From Granulosicoccus sp947495035 (GTDB taxonomy: Bacteria > Pseudomonadota > Gammaproteobacteria > Granulosicoccales > Granulosicoccaceae), in the NCBI RefSeq assembly GCF_050589605.1, contig NZ_JBNGOO010000003.1: a stretch of DNA of 64,000 bases. One strand, 5' to 3'. A program made the position numbers and the translations under genes. Below the pieces are notes generated by a model. The model was given only the letters and a program-made list of their open reading frames with translations. It was not told the DNA's origin and did no database searches. Positions 7,920-16,630 of the stretch are shown here, piece by piece. Position 1 is the first letter of the stretch; each line of letters opens with the position of its first letter.

Positions 7920-9566
7920 ATGGATACCCTGGCCGATGCCATCGACGCCCTGTGCGAAGCCGAACGCGGATTCCATTTCACCTCACGTTCGCAGCCAGAT
8001 TCGACGATCAGCCACCTGGCGCTGCGCTCGGATGTCAGACGTCTTGCTCGCAAACTTCGCTTGCCGGAAGATGCACCAGGTGACAGACTTGTCATTGCCG
8101 TACCGGACCAGAGAACCTTCCTGCTACTGTTCCTGGCAGTGATTCGTGCGGGTCTGGTGGCTGTACCGGTGCCTCCGCCTGGCCTGACGGCAGATCTGAC
8201 GGCCTACAGTACCGACATTGAACGCATACGCAGAGTCTGCGGCGCCAGACGCATACTGACCACAGATTCCCTGCACCAGCGTCTGCAGGCCAACCACCCA
8301 CCGGGAAGCCTTGTCCCCTGGTCGGAGCTACAGGCCGGTGAAGAAACCGGGGAACTGGGCAGACCAACCACCTCCAGTACGGCACTGATCCAGTTCACCT
8401 CTGGCAGTACCGGCTCTCCGAAGGGGGTCGAGCTGACTCATGGCAACGTCATCAGCAATGCACGGGCCATCGAGCAGGCACTGGCGATCGATCCAGTGCA
8501 TGATCGTGGCTTGAGCTGGCTGCCCTTTCATCATGACATGGGCTTGATGGGGTTTCTGATCGCCCCCGTGCTGATTCAGGCATCCACCTGGTATCTGCCT
8601 CCCATGGAATTCGCAAGGCAACCGCGACGCTGGCTGGAGTTGATGAGTCAGACTGAAGCGACGATCTCCTATGCACCCAACTTCGCCTATGAGATGGCGG
8701 CGAGATCTGTGAAGAAAGCGCAATGCCGGGACTGGAACCTGTCTGCATGGCGAGTGGCCGGGTGTGGGGGCGAACCTGTCTTGCCGGAGGTGCTGGAACA
8801 TTTTGCGCGACAACTGGAACCGGCAGGCTTCAACAGGAAGGCCTTTGTACCAAGCTATGGATTGGCCGAGGCCACCGTGGCAGTTGCCATATCAGCGCCA
8901 CAGCGTGGAGTCATTCTGCAGCGCGCCCGTTCTGCCAATGGTGACGGCACCACGGCGGTTTCCTCGGGACGAGCGATCAAGGATACCGCTATCCGTATCG
9001 TCTCCTCCGACAACACCGAGCTGGCGGATGGCAAGGAGGGCGATATACAGGTGAGAGGACCAGGCGTTGCCCGACGCCTCTGGTGTGAAGACGGTCCACA
9101 GCCATCAACCCGTCACGATGGTTGGCTGAGCACCGGAGACAATGGATTCCTGTATCAGGGAGAGCTGCATGTCACAGGGAGAAACAAGGAAACCATCGTG
9201 ATCAACGGTCGAAACTACCATGCACATGACATTGAGGAGTGCGTGCAAGATCTGGAGGGAATACGTCGTGGTGGAATCGTCGCCTTTGGCAGACCGCAGG
9301 ACGGCAGCGAGCAACTCGTGCTGGTTGCAGAAAACCGATCGGTGCTTGCCATGGACACGATTCAACACCAGCTACGAGCAGCGATACGCCAACGACTTGG
9401 ACTGGCAGTTGCTGATATCGTCATCGTCGAGCGTGGCATCATATCCAGAACCACCAGCGGCAAGATCAGGCGTCATGCGCTCAAACAGGCCTATCTCGCC
9501 GGCGAATTTACACGATTGTCATCAGACTCTCTGGAATCCGCCAGACCCGCTGTTGCCTGTACCTGA
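7920..9566 (+). CDS. Fatty-acyl-AMP ligase (ANL superfamily)
   Basis: A 548-aa adenylate-forming enzyme. It carries the P-loop-like FTSGSTGSPKGVELTHGN (A3), WLPFHHDMGLMG typical of FAALs, SYGLAEATVAV (A5), GWLSTGDNGFLYQGELHVTGR (A7/A8) and C-terminal SGKIRRHAL with the catalytic Lys (A10). FAALs activate a fatty acid as acyl-AMP and pass it to an ACP rather than to CoA. The ACP two genes upstream is the obvious partner. AGGAG overlapping the previous stop suits the ATG at 7920 (6-base spacing) better than the one at 7914. Last gene of the protease-ACP-GNAT-ligase set. Function is confident; the lipid product is not known. Confidence 0.92.
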   Translation: MDTLADAIDALCEAERGFHFTSRSQPDSTISHLALRSDVRRLARKLRLPEDAPGDRLVIAVPDQRTFLLLFLAVIRAGLVAVPVPPPGLTADLTAYSTDIERIRRVCGARRILTTDSLHQRLQANHPPGSLVPWSELQAGEETGELGRPTTSSTALIQFTSGSTGSPKGVELTHGNVISNARAIEQALAIDPVHDRGLSWLPFHHDMGLMGFLIAPVLIQASTWYLPPMEFARQPRRWLELMSQTEATISYAPNFAYEMAARSVKKAQCRDWNLSAWRVAGCGGEPVLPEVLEHFARQLEPAGFNRKAFVPSYGLAEATVAVAISAPQRGVILQRARSANGDGTTAVSSGRAIKDTAIRIVSSDNTELADGKEGDIQVRGPGVARRLWCEDGPQPSTRHDGWLSTGDNGFLYQGELHVTGRNKETIVINGRNYHAHDIEECVQDLEGIRRGGIVAFGRPQDGSEQLVLVAENRSVLAMDTIQHQLRAAIRQRLGLAVADIVIVERGIISRTTSGKIRRHALKQAYLAGEFTRLSSDSLESARPAVACT

Positions 9567-9615
9567 AGTGTCGTTTTACTGCGCGCGCAGGCCTGTCTGA
9601 CACAGTGTTCATCAA

Positions 9616-9638
9616 CTATTATTGACCATTGATAATAG
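9616..9638. promoter_or_regulatory. Inverted repeat upstream of sensor kinase
   Basis: CTATTAT (9616-9622) and ATAATAG (9632-9638) flank a 9-base centre in the AT-rich leader 50-75 bases before the kinase gene. It could be an operator or part of a promoter; no factor can be assigned. Confidence 0.35.
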
Positions 9639-9689
9639 GCTTTGTAATATCGAATAAAGTCGGCCTGATGCCGTCTGTCATGGCCTCTC

Positions 9690-12600
9690 ATGGTGCATGT
9701 GGTGGTCGTCGGATCACTTGGGATGCTGCGCACCGTGTGTAGTCACGCTGTATTGAAACGACAGGGATCAACCTTGGATCACGATAAACGCGAGCGACAG
9801 CCCGGCTTTCTCCGGGGAGGCGGCGAAATGGGCTCGCGCATGCGATCGCTCGACTGGAGCCTTACCCCACTGGGTGATGCTCATGACTGGCCTGTGCCTC
9901 TGCAGATCACCTTGCGCACCATGCTGACCACCCGCCACCCGATGTTCATTTTCTGGGGCCCCGAGCACTATTGTTTCTACAACGATGCCTACTCTGAATG
10001 TATCGGTCCGGAAAAACACCCCTCGATACTCGGTAGCCCGGGGCGCGAGTCCTGGAAGGAGATCTGGCCGATCATCGGCCCACAGATCGAACAGGTCATG
10101 GCCGGTGGTGAATCCACCTGGCATGAAAATCAACTTGTACCGATCATCCGCTACGGTCGACTCGAAGAGGTGTACTGGACCTACAGTTACGGCCCCGTCT
10201 ACGATCCTGATTCGCCATTCAAGGTAGGCGGAGTACTGGTTGTCTGCACCGAGACCACGCAGCAGGTTCGGGCCCAACAGGAACTGCAACAGGCCGATGC
10301 GCGCTGGCGCACCCTGTTCGAGCAGGCCCCCGGCTTCATCTGCGTACTGGAAGGACCCGATCACCGCTTCACCTACGCCAACACGCGCTTTCGTGAGGTG
10401 GTGCATCGAAAGGTGGCAGTGGGCGACACTGTTGGCGAACTGTTCCCCGATCTGCGGGACCAAGGCTTCAAGGAACTGCTCGACGAGGTCTATCAGTCCG
10501 GCGAGGCCTATGTGGCAGCGTCAGCCCCCATCGACCTTGCCGTCGACGCTACCGGCAAGACTGAAAGACGTTATCTGGATTTCGTGTACCAGCCCATTCG
10601 CGATGTTGCCGGCAGAGTAACCGGTATCTTCGTCGAGGGCGCTGATGTGAGCGAGCGTGTCAATCAGGAGCGCCTGATTCGTCTGAGTCAGGAGCGCCTG
10701 AACCTGGCGATAGAGGCAGCTGGTCTGGCCCTGATTCATGTCGACCTGGAAAAGAACCAGATCATGTACTCGAATGAATTTCGGGCACTGGTCGGCTGGG
10801 AGGACGAACCCGAACCTTCCTGTGACCAGGTACCCGACCTGTTTCATCCGGACGATCAACAGCGACTCAGAGCACTCTATCAGCAAGCGATTCAGGACGA
10901 TGGCAGCATCCGTATCGACACCACCGCCAGGCTCCTGTGTCGCAATGGTGTCTGTCGCTGGGTAAGATTGCAAAGCCGAACCATCGTGACCAGGCAGGGA
11001 ACGACATCGGTCCCCTCCGAGTTCATCGGCACTTTCACCGACATTTCAGCGGAACGCGAAGTGCAGGAGGCCTTGCACGAAGCACGACGTCAGGCAGAAG
11101 TCGCAAACGAGACAAAGAGTGCTTTCCTTGCCCACATGAGTCACGAGATTCGCACGCCGATGAGTGCTGTGCTGGGTTATGCCGATCTGCTGGCCATGCG
11201 AACCGATGATGCAGAACAAACAGAATACCTGCACATCATCAAGCGCAATGGTCAGTTTCTGCTGGACATCATCAACGACATTCTCGATATTTCGAAGATA
11301 GAATCCGGCAAACTCGACATCCAGCAGATCGACTTCTCCATCCAGGAGTTCATCGATGATGTTCGCTCGATGATGGCGGTACGCGCATCCGAAAAAGGCA
11401 TCGACTTCGAAGTGATTTTTCTGAGTGCCGTCCCCGGAGTCATCCGAAGTGATCCGCAACGACTCAAACAGATTCTGGTGAATCTGATCGGCAATGCAAT
11501 CAAGTTTACCGAAACCGGTTCTGTTCAACTGTCGGTGCGATTCATTCGCGGCACGAACTCGCAATTGAAATGCGCCATCGTGGATACCGGTACCGGCATG
11601 TCCAGTGAACAACTGGGCCGTCTGTTTCAGCCCTTCAGTCAGGGAGATGGATCAATCAATCAGCAATTCGGAGGCACCGGTCTGGGTCTTGCCATCAGTC
11701 AGCGACTGGCGGCCTATCTGGGCGGCAAGATCACCGTCGAGAGTACACCTGGCAAAGGCAGCTGTTTTTCCTTTTCGATCGATTGCGATATTCTGGAAGA
11801 AAGGCCTTCGGTGGAAGCGAGTCCTGGAAGTACAGAGCAGAGCAAGCCTGTCGGACCGGTTTCACTGCGGCAGGGGGCACGGGTTCTGGTGGTTGACGAT
11901 CACGTCGATATTCGTCAGCTGATCGCACAATACCTGCAGGATGCCGGTGCCAGCGTGGTGACCAGTCAGGACGGTGTCGAGGCAATCAACCACATAGAAA
12001 GGATCATGAGCGGAACGGAACCCGCTGTCGATCTCGTTCTGCTGGACATGCACATGCCACGACTCGATGGCTACCAGTGTGCACAGCGACTACGCGCACT
12101 GGGGTTCGACAAGCCAATCATCGCACTGACCGCCAACGTCATGCCGAACGACGTGAAGCGCTGTATCGACAGCGGCTGCTGTGCCTTCCTGAGCAAACCC
12201 ATCGACGCTCAGTCCATTCTTGACGCCGTCGCCCCTTTCCTGCCCGTTGCAGAGGCCGTGGCCCCCTCTGACTTGACGGTAGTACCTGAGAACATTCAGC
12301 CCGAGACAGAGTCAACTGTCGCAATGTCATCCGCAGCAACTCGGGTATTGGTGGTGGATGACGCTTCCGATCTGACCCGTCTCTATCAGCGACTGCTCAA
12401 TCAGAAGGGCTTTGACACGTCAACCGCCGGCGATGGCAAGACCGCTTTGCAACTGGCAAAAACGACTCGTCCGGAAATCGTGATGCTGGACATCAACCTG
12501 CCGGACATGAGCGGACTCGATCTGATAAAAGCCATGAAGTCGGTGCCCGGCCTGCAGCATTCTCGCTATATCGCCCTTTCCGGCCACGCGGCATCCGCAG

Positions 12601-12713
12601 ACGAGCGTGCCTCAATGGCTGCAGGATTCGATCATCATCTGGTCAAACCGGTTTCGCTGGGTGATCTGCTGAGAGTGATCGGCCAGACGGACCCTATCAT
12701 TAGCGAAGCCTGA
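9690..12713 (+). CDS. Hybrid sensor histidine kinase, three PAS-type domains and two receivers
   Basis: A soluble phosphorelay kinase of about 1007 aa with no membrane segment. In order: a PAS-like sensor fold (residues about 45-195, beginning GGGEMGSRMRSLDWSLTPLG), a second PAS (205-325), a third PAS with PAC (335-455), a HisKA domain with His485 in FLAHMSHEIRTPM, an HATPase domain with N box LVNLIGNAIKFTE and G boxes DTGTGM and GGTGLGLAIS, then two receiver domains with phospho-acceptor Asp near 786 (LLDMHMP) and 934 (MLDINLP). No HPt domain is present, so transfer to a separate HPt protein or regulator is likely. The start is uncertain: ATG 9690 has no good ribosome-binding site, and any start before about 9820 keeps the conserved part intact. 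The signal sensed is unknown. Confidence 0.9.
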   Translation: MVHVVVVGSLGMLRTVCSHAVLKRQGSTLDHDKRERQPGFLRGGGEMGSRMRSLDWSLTPLGDAHDWPVPLQITLRTMLTTRHPMFIFWGPEHYCFYNDAYSECIGPEKHPSILGSPGRESWKEIWPIIGPQIEQVMAGGESTWHENQLVPIIRYGRLEEVYWTYSYGPVYDPDSPFKVGGVLVVCTETTQQVRAQQELQQADARWRTLFEQAPGFICVLEGPDHRFTYANTRFREVVHRKVAVGDTVGELFPDLRDQGFKELLDEVYQSGEAYVAASAPIDLAVDATGKTERRYLDFVYQPIRDVAGRVTGIFVEGADVSERVNQERLIRLSQERLNLAIEAAGLALIHVDLEKNQIMYSNEFRALVGWEDEPEPSCDQVPDLFHPDDQQRLRALYQQAIQDDGSIRIDTTARLLCRNGVCRWVRLQSRTIVTRQGTTSVPSEFIGTFTDISAEREVQEALHEARRQAEVANETKSAFLAHMSHEIRTPMSAVLGYADLLAMRTDDAEQTEYLHIIKRNGQFLLDIINDILDISKIESGKLDIQQIDFSIQEFIDDVRSMMAVRASEKGIDFEVIFLSAVPGVIRSDPQRLKQILVNLIGNAIKFTETGSVQLSVRFIRGTNSQLKCAIVDTGTGMSSEQLGRLFQPFSQGDGSINQQFGGTGLGLAISQRLAAYLGGKITVESTPGKGSCFSFSIDCDILEERPSVEASPGSTEQSKPVGPVSLRQGARVLVVDDHVDIRQLIAQYLQDAGASVVTSQDGVEAINHIERIMSGTEPAVDLVLLDMHMPRLDGYQCAQRLRALGFDKPIIALTANVMPNDVKRCIDSGCCAFLSKPIDAQSILDAVAPFLPVAEAVAPSDLTVVPENIQPETESTVAMSSAATRVLVVDDASDLTRLYQRLLNQKGFDTSTAGDGKTALQLAKTTRPEIVMLDINLPDMSGLDLIKAMKSVPGLQHSRYIALSGHAASADERASMAAGFDHHLVKPVSLGDLLRVIGQTDPIISEA

Positions 12714-12758
12714 AGCGGAAAAAAAGCCCGCTATGCCACATCAATATGTGCGACCCAG

Positions 12759-13061
12759 TCAGTCCTCCCAGCGATAGCCATTGTCCGGTTCAGGTGTCTC
12801 GTCAGGAGACACCTCGGATTTCCTGCCTCCCCGCTTTTCCCAGTAATCATCGTTCGGATAGGCACTTTCACTGTGCTTGCCCTGATCCTTTTCATCATCC
12901 GGGTGCTCATTCTCGGCACTCTTGATGTCGGATCTGCCGGACTTGGCTGTTCCATCCACGCTGTTCGCGTTATCGGCGTTATCGGCGTTGTCGGCGTTGT
13001 CGGCGTTGTCCGTCAATCTGCTGCGCTTGTCATCTCGAGCCTTGTTGTCAGGAATACTCAT
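12759..13061 (-). CDS. Small acidic repeat-containing hypothetical protein
   Basis: A 100-aa highly polar protein rich in Asp, Asn, Lys and Glu, without a signal peptide or hydrophobic segment, so probably disordered. Residues about 20-32 are a run of Asp-Asn-Ala triplets encoded by a 9-bp tandem repeat. The C-terminal half (NDDYWEKRGGRK then EPDNGYRWED) is less repetitive and is the best sign that the gene is real. I start it at ATG 13061 with AGAGG 10 bases upstream; an ATG three codons earlier is possible. It converges on the sensor kinase and sits beside a 13-bp repeat array. Function unknown. Confidence 0.5.
   Translation of the reverse strand: MSIPDNKARDDKRSRLTDNADNADNADNADNANSVDGTAKSGRSDIKSAENEHPDDEKDQGKHSESAYPNDDYWEKRGGRKSEVSPDETPEPDNGYRWED
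12969..13013. repeat. In-gene 9-bp tandem repeat
   Basis: Two copies of GTTATCGGC, then two of GTTGTCGGC (12969-13004), then a decayed fifth unit to 13013. On the minus strand they encode the Asp-Asn-Ala repeats of the small acidic protein, so copy-number change keeps the frame. Confidence 0.85.
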
Positions 13062-13161
13062 CGTCTTCATGCCTCTTGCGTCGACGTCAAACTATCCTGA
13101 TTCGATGGCAACCACTCCAGAATCTGACATTTCTGCAGATATTACAATCCAACGTTTCACC

Positions 13162-13265
13162 CAACCGCACTACCCAACCGCACTACCCAACCGCACTACC
13201 CAACCGCACTACCCAACCGCACTACCCAACCGCACTACCCAACTGCACTACCTGTCTGCACTACC
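13162..13265. repeat. 13-bp tandem array, six perfect plus two decayed units
   Basis: CAACCGCACTACC is repeated perfectly six times (13162-13239), then twice with substitutions (13240-13265). It lies just past the 3' end of the giant-protein operon, 26 bases after the last stop codon. There are no spacers, so this is not a CRISPR array. Confidence 0.95.
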
Positions 13266-13290
13266 CGTTCGCACGACGCCCCCTGCTCCC

Positions 13291-16200
13291 TCAACGAATC
13301 GCATCGGATATCCCCGCGGCATCTCCGCTATCGATCAGATCATTGAAAAATCCGAACCAGGTGGAGAATGCGCCCGGTCGACCATCGGGATTCCAGATCG
13401 AGCGTTCCAGCAAGTCCCTGTCGTTGGCTGCGGGCGAGAAGATATTGGGCTTGATACGTCCCAGCCCCGAACCGGACGCCAGTTGTTGCAATGCCTCGAG
13501 ACAGTCTTCCGGATCATCCGGCACCAGATTCACCGCCAGTCCCAGCGAGTTGGCCAGAAGTTGCAGGCGGGTGGCACGCACGGCTGTGGGTCGCCCCATG
13601 GTGACATTCTCGTCAAACAGCGTGGCAGCCAGTGAACTGTCAAACGTCAGGCCACGTCGCCAGAAGTGAGTAGATCCCAATGCCATCCAGACGTCATCCA
13701 CGACAATGGCAGACGCCGCCAGATGCCAGGGCCGCCCGGGACCGGCAATCGGTGTCACCCATGCCAATCGCGAGGCATTGGCATCGGCGAGCTCTTTCAG
13801 CGCGGCATTGATGCCAGCCTTGCGGATATCCTTCAGCCGATCTGGTCTGTCGGGCAGAAAATTCTCCGGTACGATCAGCATGACGCACAAGCCCGGTCGC
13901 TCCGCCCAGCGATTCCTGATCGCCTGAATCCAGTCAAGATCATCACCGTCCACATCGTTATCGATGCAAGGCGTCTGGATGTAGACAAAGTCCTCTGCCC
14001 GTTCGATGGCAGTGGTCACGGCACGCGCAAATTCGTTCACGCCGTCAGCGGTTTTCCGTATCAAGCGATCGACACCGGCGGCCGCGGCATCATCATCGAA
14101 TGTCGCCGTATCGATCAAGGGATCCAGGTTCTGCCCCGTGGCAGCTTCAATGGCATTTTTCAGATCCACCCAGCTTTGTCCCGGTGTATGACTGGCCATG
14201 GCTGCGGTGACATAGGCACGCACGATCGCATCGCCCGTGACTCCGTGTGCAATGGTTTCCAGTACGGCAGACCACTGTGTGGTGCCGGTGACAGCGGGTG
14301 CCACGGGCATCGGGGTAGACACCGCCGTGAGGTACTCACCCAGACCTGTCGAACGCCGCTCATCCATCAAGGGGATCAAGGCTGTGGCAGCAGGCCCTGC
14401 CAGAGACAGGCCCAGTGAGCCGATCTCCGGTGCTGCGGGCAACCCGGCGTGCGCCAGCCGAGGCGGCGCTGCTTCGTGATAGTGCTCACGCAATTCTCCG
14501 GCACCCACCGTAGCAATCAGGTTCGCTGCATCATTGGCAACGAGTTCGAATCGCTCCATGGAAGGCGCAGCGGCTCCCAGGGTACCGGGATCAGTCAGAT
14601 GACTGCGTGCTCGATGCACACGCGTTGCCGTACCACCGACTTCCGCCAGAGTACCTGCAGGGGTATCGGTAAACGCAGGCGACGTCGTGATCAAGGTGTC
14701 ATCCGCCATTGCCGCATTGCTCAAGGTCGCGGCAATCCTGTCCGCTGCCGCCAGTGTCTGTGTATCCAGCAATGCATGCGGTGTCGTGTCGGGATCGCCG
14801 GACACCACCATGACATGATCACCCGGCTGCCAGCTGGCACTGCCGGTCGTGAAAGTCGCAGCACGTTCGCACACGAACAGACTTTCGCTTCCGTCCAGTG
14901 CGGAGGCGTCGAGACGAGAACCACCCGCTACCGCAGGCCGAATGACCCGCTGGTCCATGAACATGGCCGATGAGCCGCCGGATATCACCATGGCATCGAA
15001 ACTGATGAACACGGGGTCACCGCCCGGATCGGTCGGGCCGCTCGTTCCATCGGGTATCGGCACGATCACCCGCGCAAGTCCAGCGCCATCGAACGCAGCA
15101 GCCCCGCCGTCAAGACGTTTTCGCTTGCCGGTAAGTTCATCCCGCGCATGCGTATAGAGCCTGACCCATCCATCGCTGCTGACATCCGGCGTTCTGACAT
15201 CGATCAGCACAGTCTGGCCCTCGCTGGTGTCACCGCTGACCGAGCCCTCCCCCGCCAGTGGGAACACCTCGTATTCCAGTCTGAGTGGCAGCACAGCGCT
15301 ACCGGACGCTACCGGCGACGAGGCACCACCATGTGTATCCATGACGGGTGCCATGGCTGTCGCCGCACCGCCCGCCAGCGTCGTCATGACAGCACCCGCC
15401 ATTGCATCCATGGACAGCAGCACGGGGTTGCCGGCGCTGTTCTGCAACGGGGCAAGCCGGGTCATCGGATTGGCCTGCGCGCTGTCGTCCCGCCCTGCTC
15501 CCACTGCCAGACTCTCCACATCCAGCATGGCGATGCGTAGATAGTCTCGTGCCAGAGCAAAGACCGGACTTGCAGTTGTCCAGCCGGAAAACAGAGCCCC
15601 GGAAGCCGCAACCGGTGCGACAGGAACAGGCACATAGGGACCATTGGGCAACGGCGCCATCCGGGGAATCGGCACCAGATCGGTTGCCGGGGCCGTACTC
15701 AACTGCAAGCCGGGGCTGGTACCGATCGTGAACAGTGAGTTACTGCTGTCAATCGCCGTCAGGCCCGATGTGGCGAGACGAGCCGCAATGGCAGAATCCA
15801 GCGGCCCTTCACTGGGCGAGACCAGGTGCGCGATTCGTCCAGCCGCCGTCGCTGCCGTTCGCGACAGACTGGCATCGGTTTCGGTGGCCAGATTGGTCCA
15901 GACTGCTGCGTTGGCAGGGTCTGACATGAAGGACCACATGGAGGCAACGGCTCCGGGGTCGACCGCTCTTCCACGGTGATCGAAACACCAGAGCCTGGCA
16001 CTGTTGAGAGGAATACCGGTGCGGTTCTGTACAAGGATGGCACTGTCATGATCCGGCCGACACAGCTCCGTCACCGGCGTACCATTACCCAGCGTGCCGG
16101 CAAGAGACAGACCCAGGAATTCGGCGCGCTTCGCGTCGGTATCGAATTCACTGGCCAGATCGGTTTCACGCAGATTGTTCATGTCGGTGGGGGGATCGGG

Positions 16201-16608
16201 TATTTCCAGGGCAAAGGATCGTATCCGCAACCGACTCGGTGTATTGGCAGCCGTCAGGGCCGAACCATCCGGCTGTGGCACCACCTGCGTCAAAGTCCAG
16301 AGTCGCAGCTCCACTTCGGGCAGCAATGTGTGCAGAACGACCAGACTGTCATCACTGAACGCTGCATCGCCGTTTGCATCACGCAGGGTCTGCAGTATCG
16401 CTGGACGCGTGCTGGTGGCCACGGCATAGGAACGCGTCCCTCCGGCCGGGGCACGCCATTCCATGTCCACCACCAGGGGTACCGTTACGGACAAGTCGGC
16501 ATTCGGTAGAGCCAGGACCGGCAAGGTTGCGCTGTCGTGGCGAAACCACGGCCCAAGTGCCGGTGAAGCAAGACCCAGAGTATCCGGTGTGGGGTTCAGC
16601 GCAGGCAT
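13291..16608 (-). CDS. Giant-operon protein 3: 1105 aa with phospholipase-D-like C-terminus
   Basis: Not recognised as a whole. There is no signal peptide. Residues 1-850 are Ala/Gly/Thr/Asp-rich and look like many short beta segments. Residues about 850-1020 look like one half of a phospholipase D fold: a strand-turn VYIQTPCIDNDVDGDD, an LCVMLIVPENFLP strand, then WHLAASAIVVDDVWMALGST followed by HFWRRGLTFDSSLAATLFDE. This resembles the region after an HKD motif (V-H-x-K...D, GS, N/H, R, D/E), but the Lys is absent and the His-to-Asp spacing is wrong, so classical PLD chemistry is doubtful. GGAG 8 bases upstream supports ATG 16608. It follows the 1081-aa gene after 22 bases and is last in the operon. 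Confidence 0.8.
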   Translation of the reverse strand: MPALNPTPDTLGLASPALGPWFRHDSATLPVLALPNADLSVTVPLVVDMEWRAPAGGTRSYAVATSTRPAILQTLRDANGDAAFSDDSLVVLHTLLPEVELRLWTLTQVVPQPDGSALTAANTPSRLRIRSFALEIPDPPTDMNNLRETDLASEFDTDAKRAEFLGLSLAGTLGNGTPVTELCRPDHDSAILVQNRTGIPLNSARLWCFDHRGRAVDPGAVASMWSFMSDPANAAVWTNLATETDASLSRTAATAAGRIAHLVSPSEGPLDSAIAARLATSGLTAIDSSNSLFTIGTSPGLQLSTAPATDLVPIPRMAPLPNGPYVPVPVAPVAASGALFSGWTTASPVFALARDYLRIAMLDVESLAVGAGRDDSAQANPMTRLAPLQNSAGNPVLLSMDAMAGAVMTTLAGGAATAMAPVMDTHGGASSPVASGSAVLPLRLEYEVFPLAGEGSVSGDTSEGQTVLIDVRTPDVSSDGWVRLYTHARDELTGKRKRLDGGAAAFDGAGLARVIVPIPDGTSGPTDPGGDPVFISFDAMVISGGSSAMFMDQRVIRPAVAGGSRLDASALDGSESLFVCERAATFTTGSASWQPGDHVMVVSGDPDTTPHALLDTQTLAAADRIAATLSNAAMADDTLITTSPAFTDTPAGTLAEVGGTATRVHRARSHLTDPGTLGAAAPSMERFELVANDAANLIATVGAGELREHYHEAAPPRLAHAGLPAAPEIGSLGLSLAGPAATALIPLMDERRSTGLGEYLTAVSTPMPVAPAVTGTTQWSAVLETIAHGVTGDAIVRAYVTAAMASHTPGQSWVDLKNAIEAATGQNLDPLIDTATFDDDAAAAGVDRLIRKTADGVNEFARAVTTAIERAEDFVYIQTPCIDNDVDGDDLDWIQAIRNRWAERPGLCVMLIVPENFLPDRPDRLKDIRKAGINAALKELADANASRLAWVTPIAGPGRPWHLAASAIVVDDVWMALGSTHFWRRGLTFDSSLAATLFDENVTMGRPTAVRATRLQLLANSLGLAVNLVPDDPEDCLEALQQLASGSGLGRIKPNIFSPAANDRDLLERSIWNPDGRPGAFSTWFGFFNDLIDSGDAAGISDAIR

Positions 16609-16630
16609 GGGTGCATCTCCTTTGTCGGCA

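Noticed and set aside
13162..13265. CRISPR array
   Set aside because: Units are 13 bp and directly adjacent with no unique spacers; no cas gene in the window. The same applies to the arrays at 37594, 57861 and 61270.
13076..13669. Two plus-strand frames of about 200 aa over the 13-bp array
   Set aside because: They overlap the end of the 1105-aa gene antisense, and their content is mostly repeat translation.
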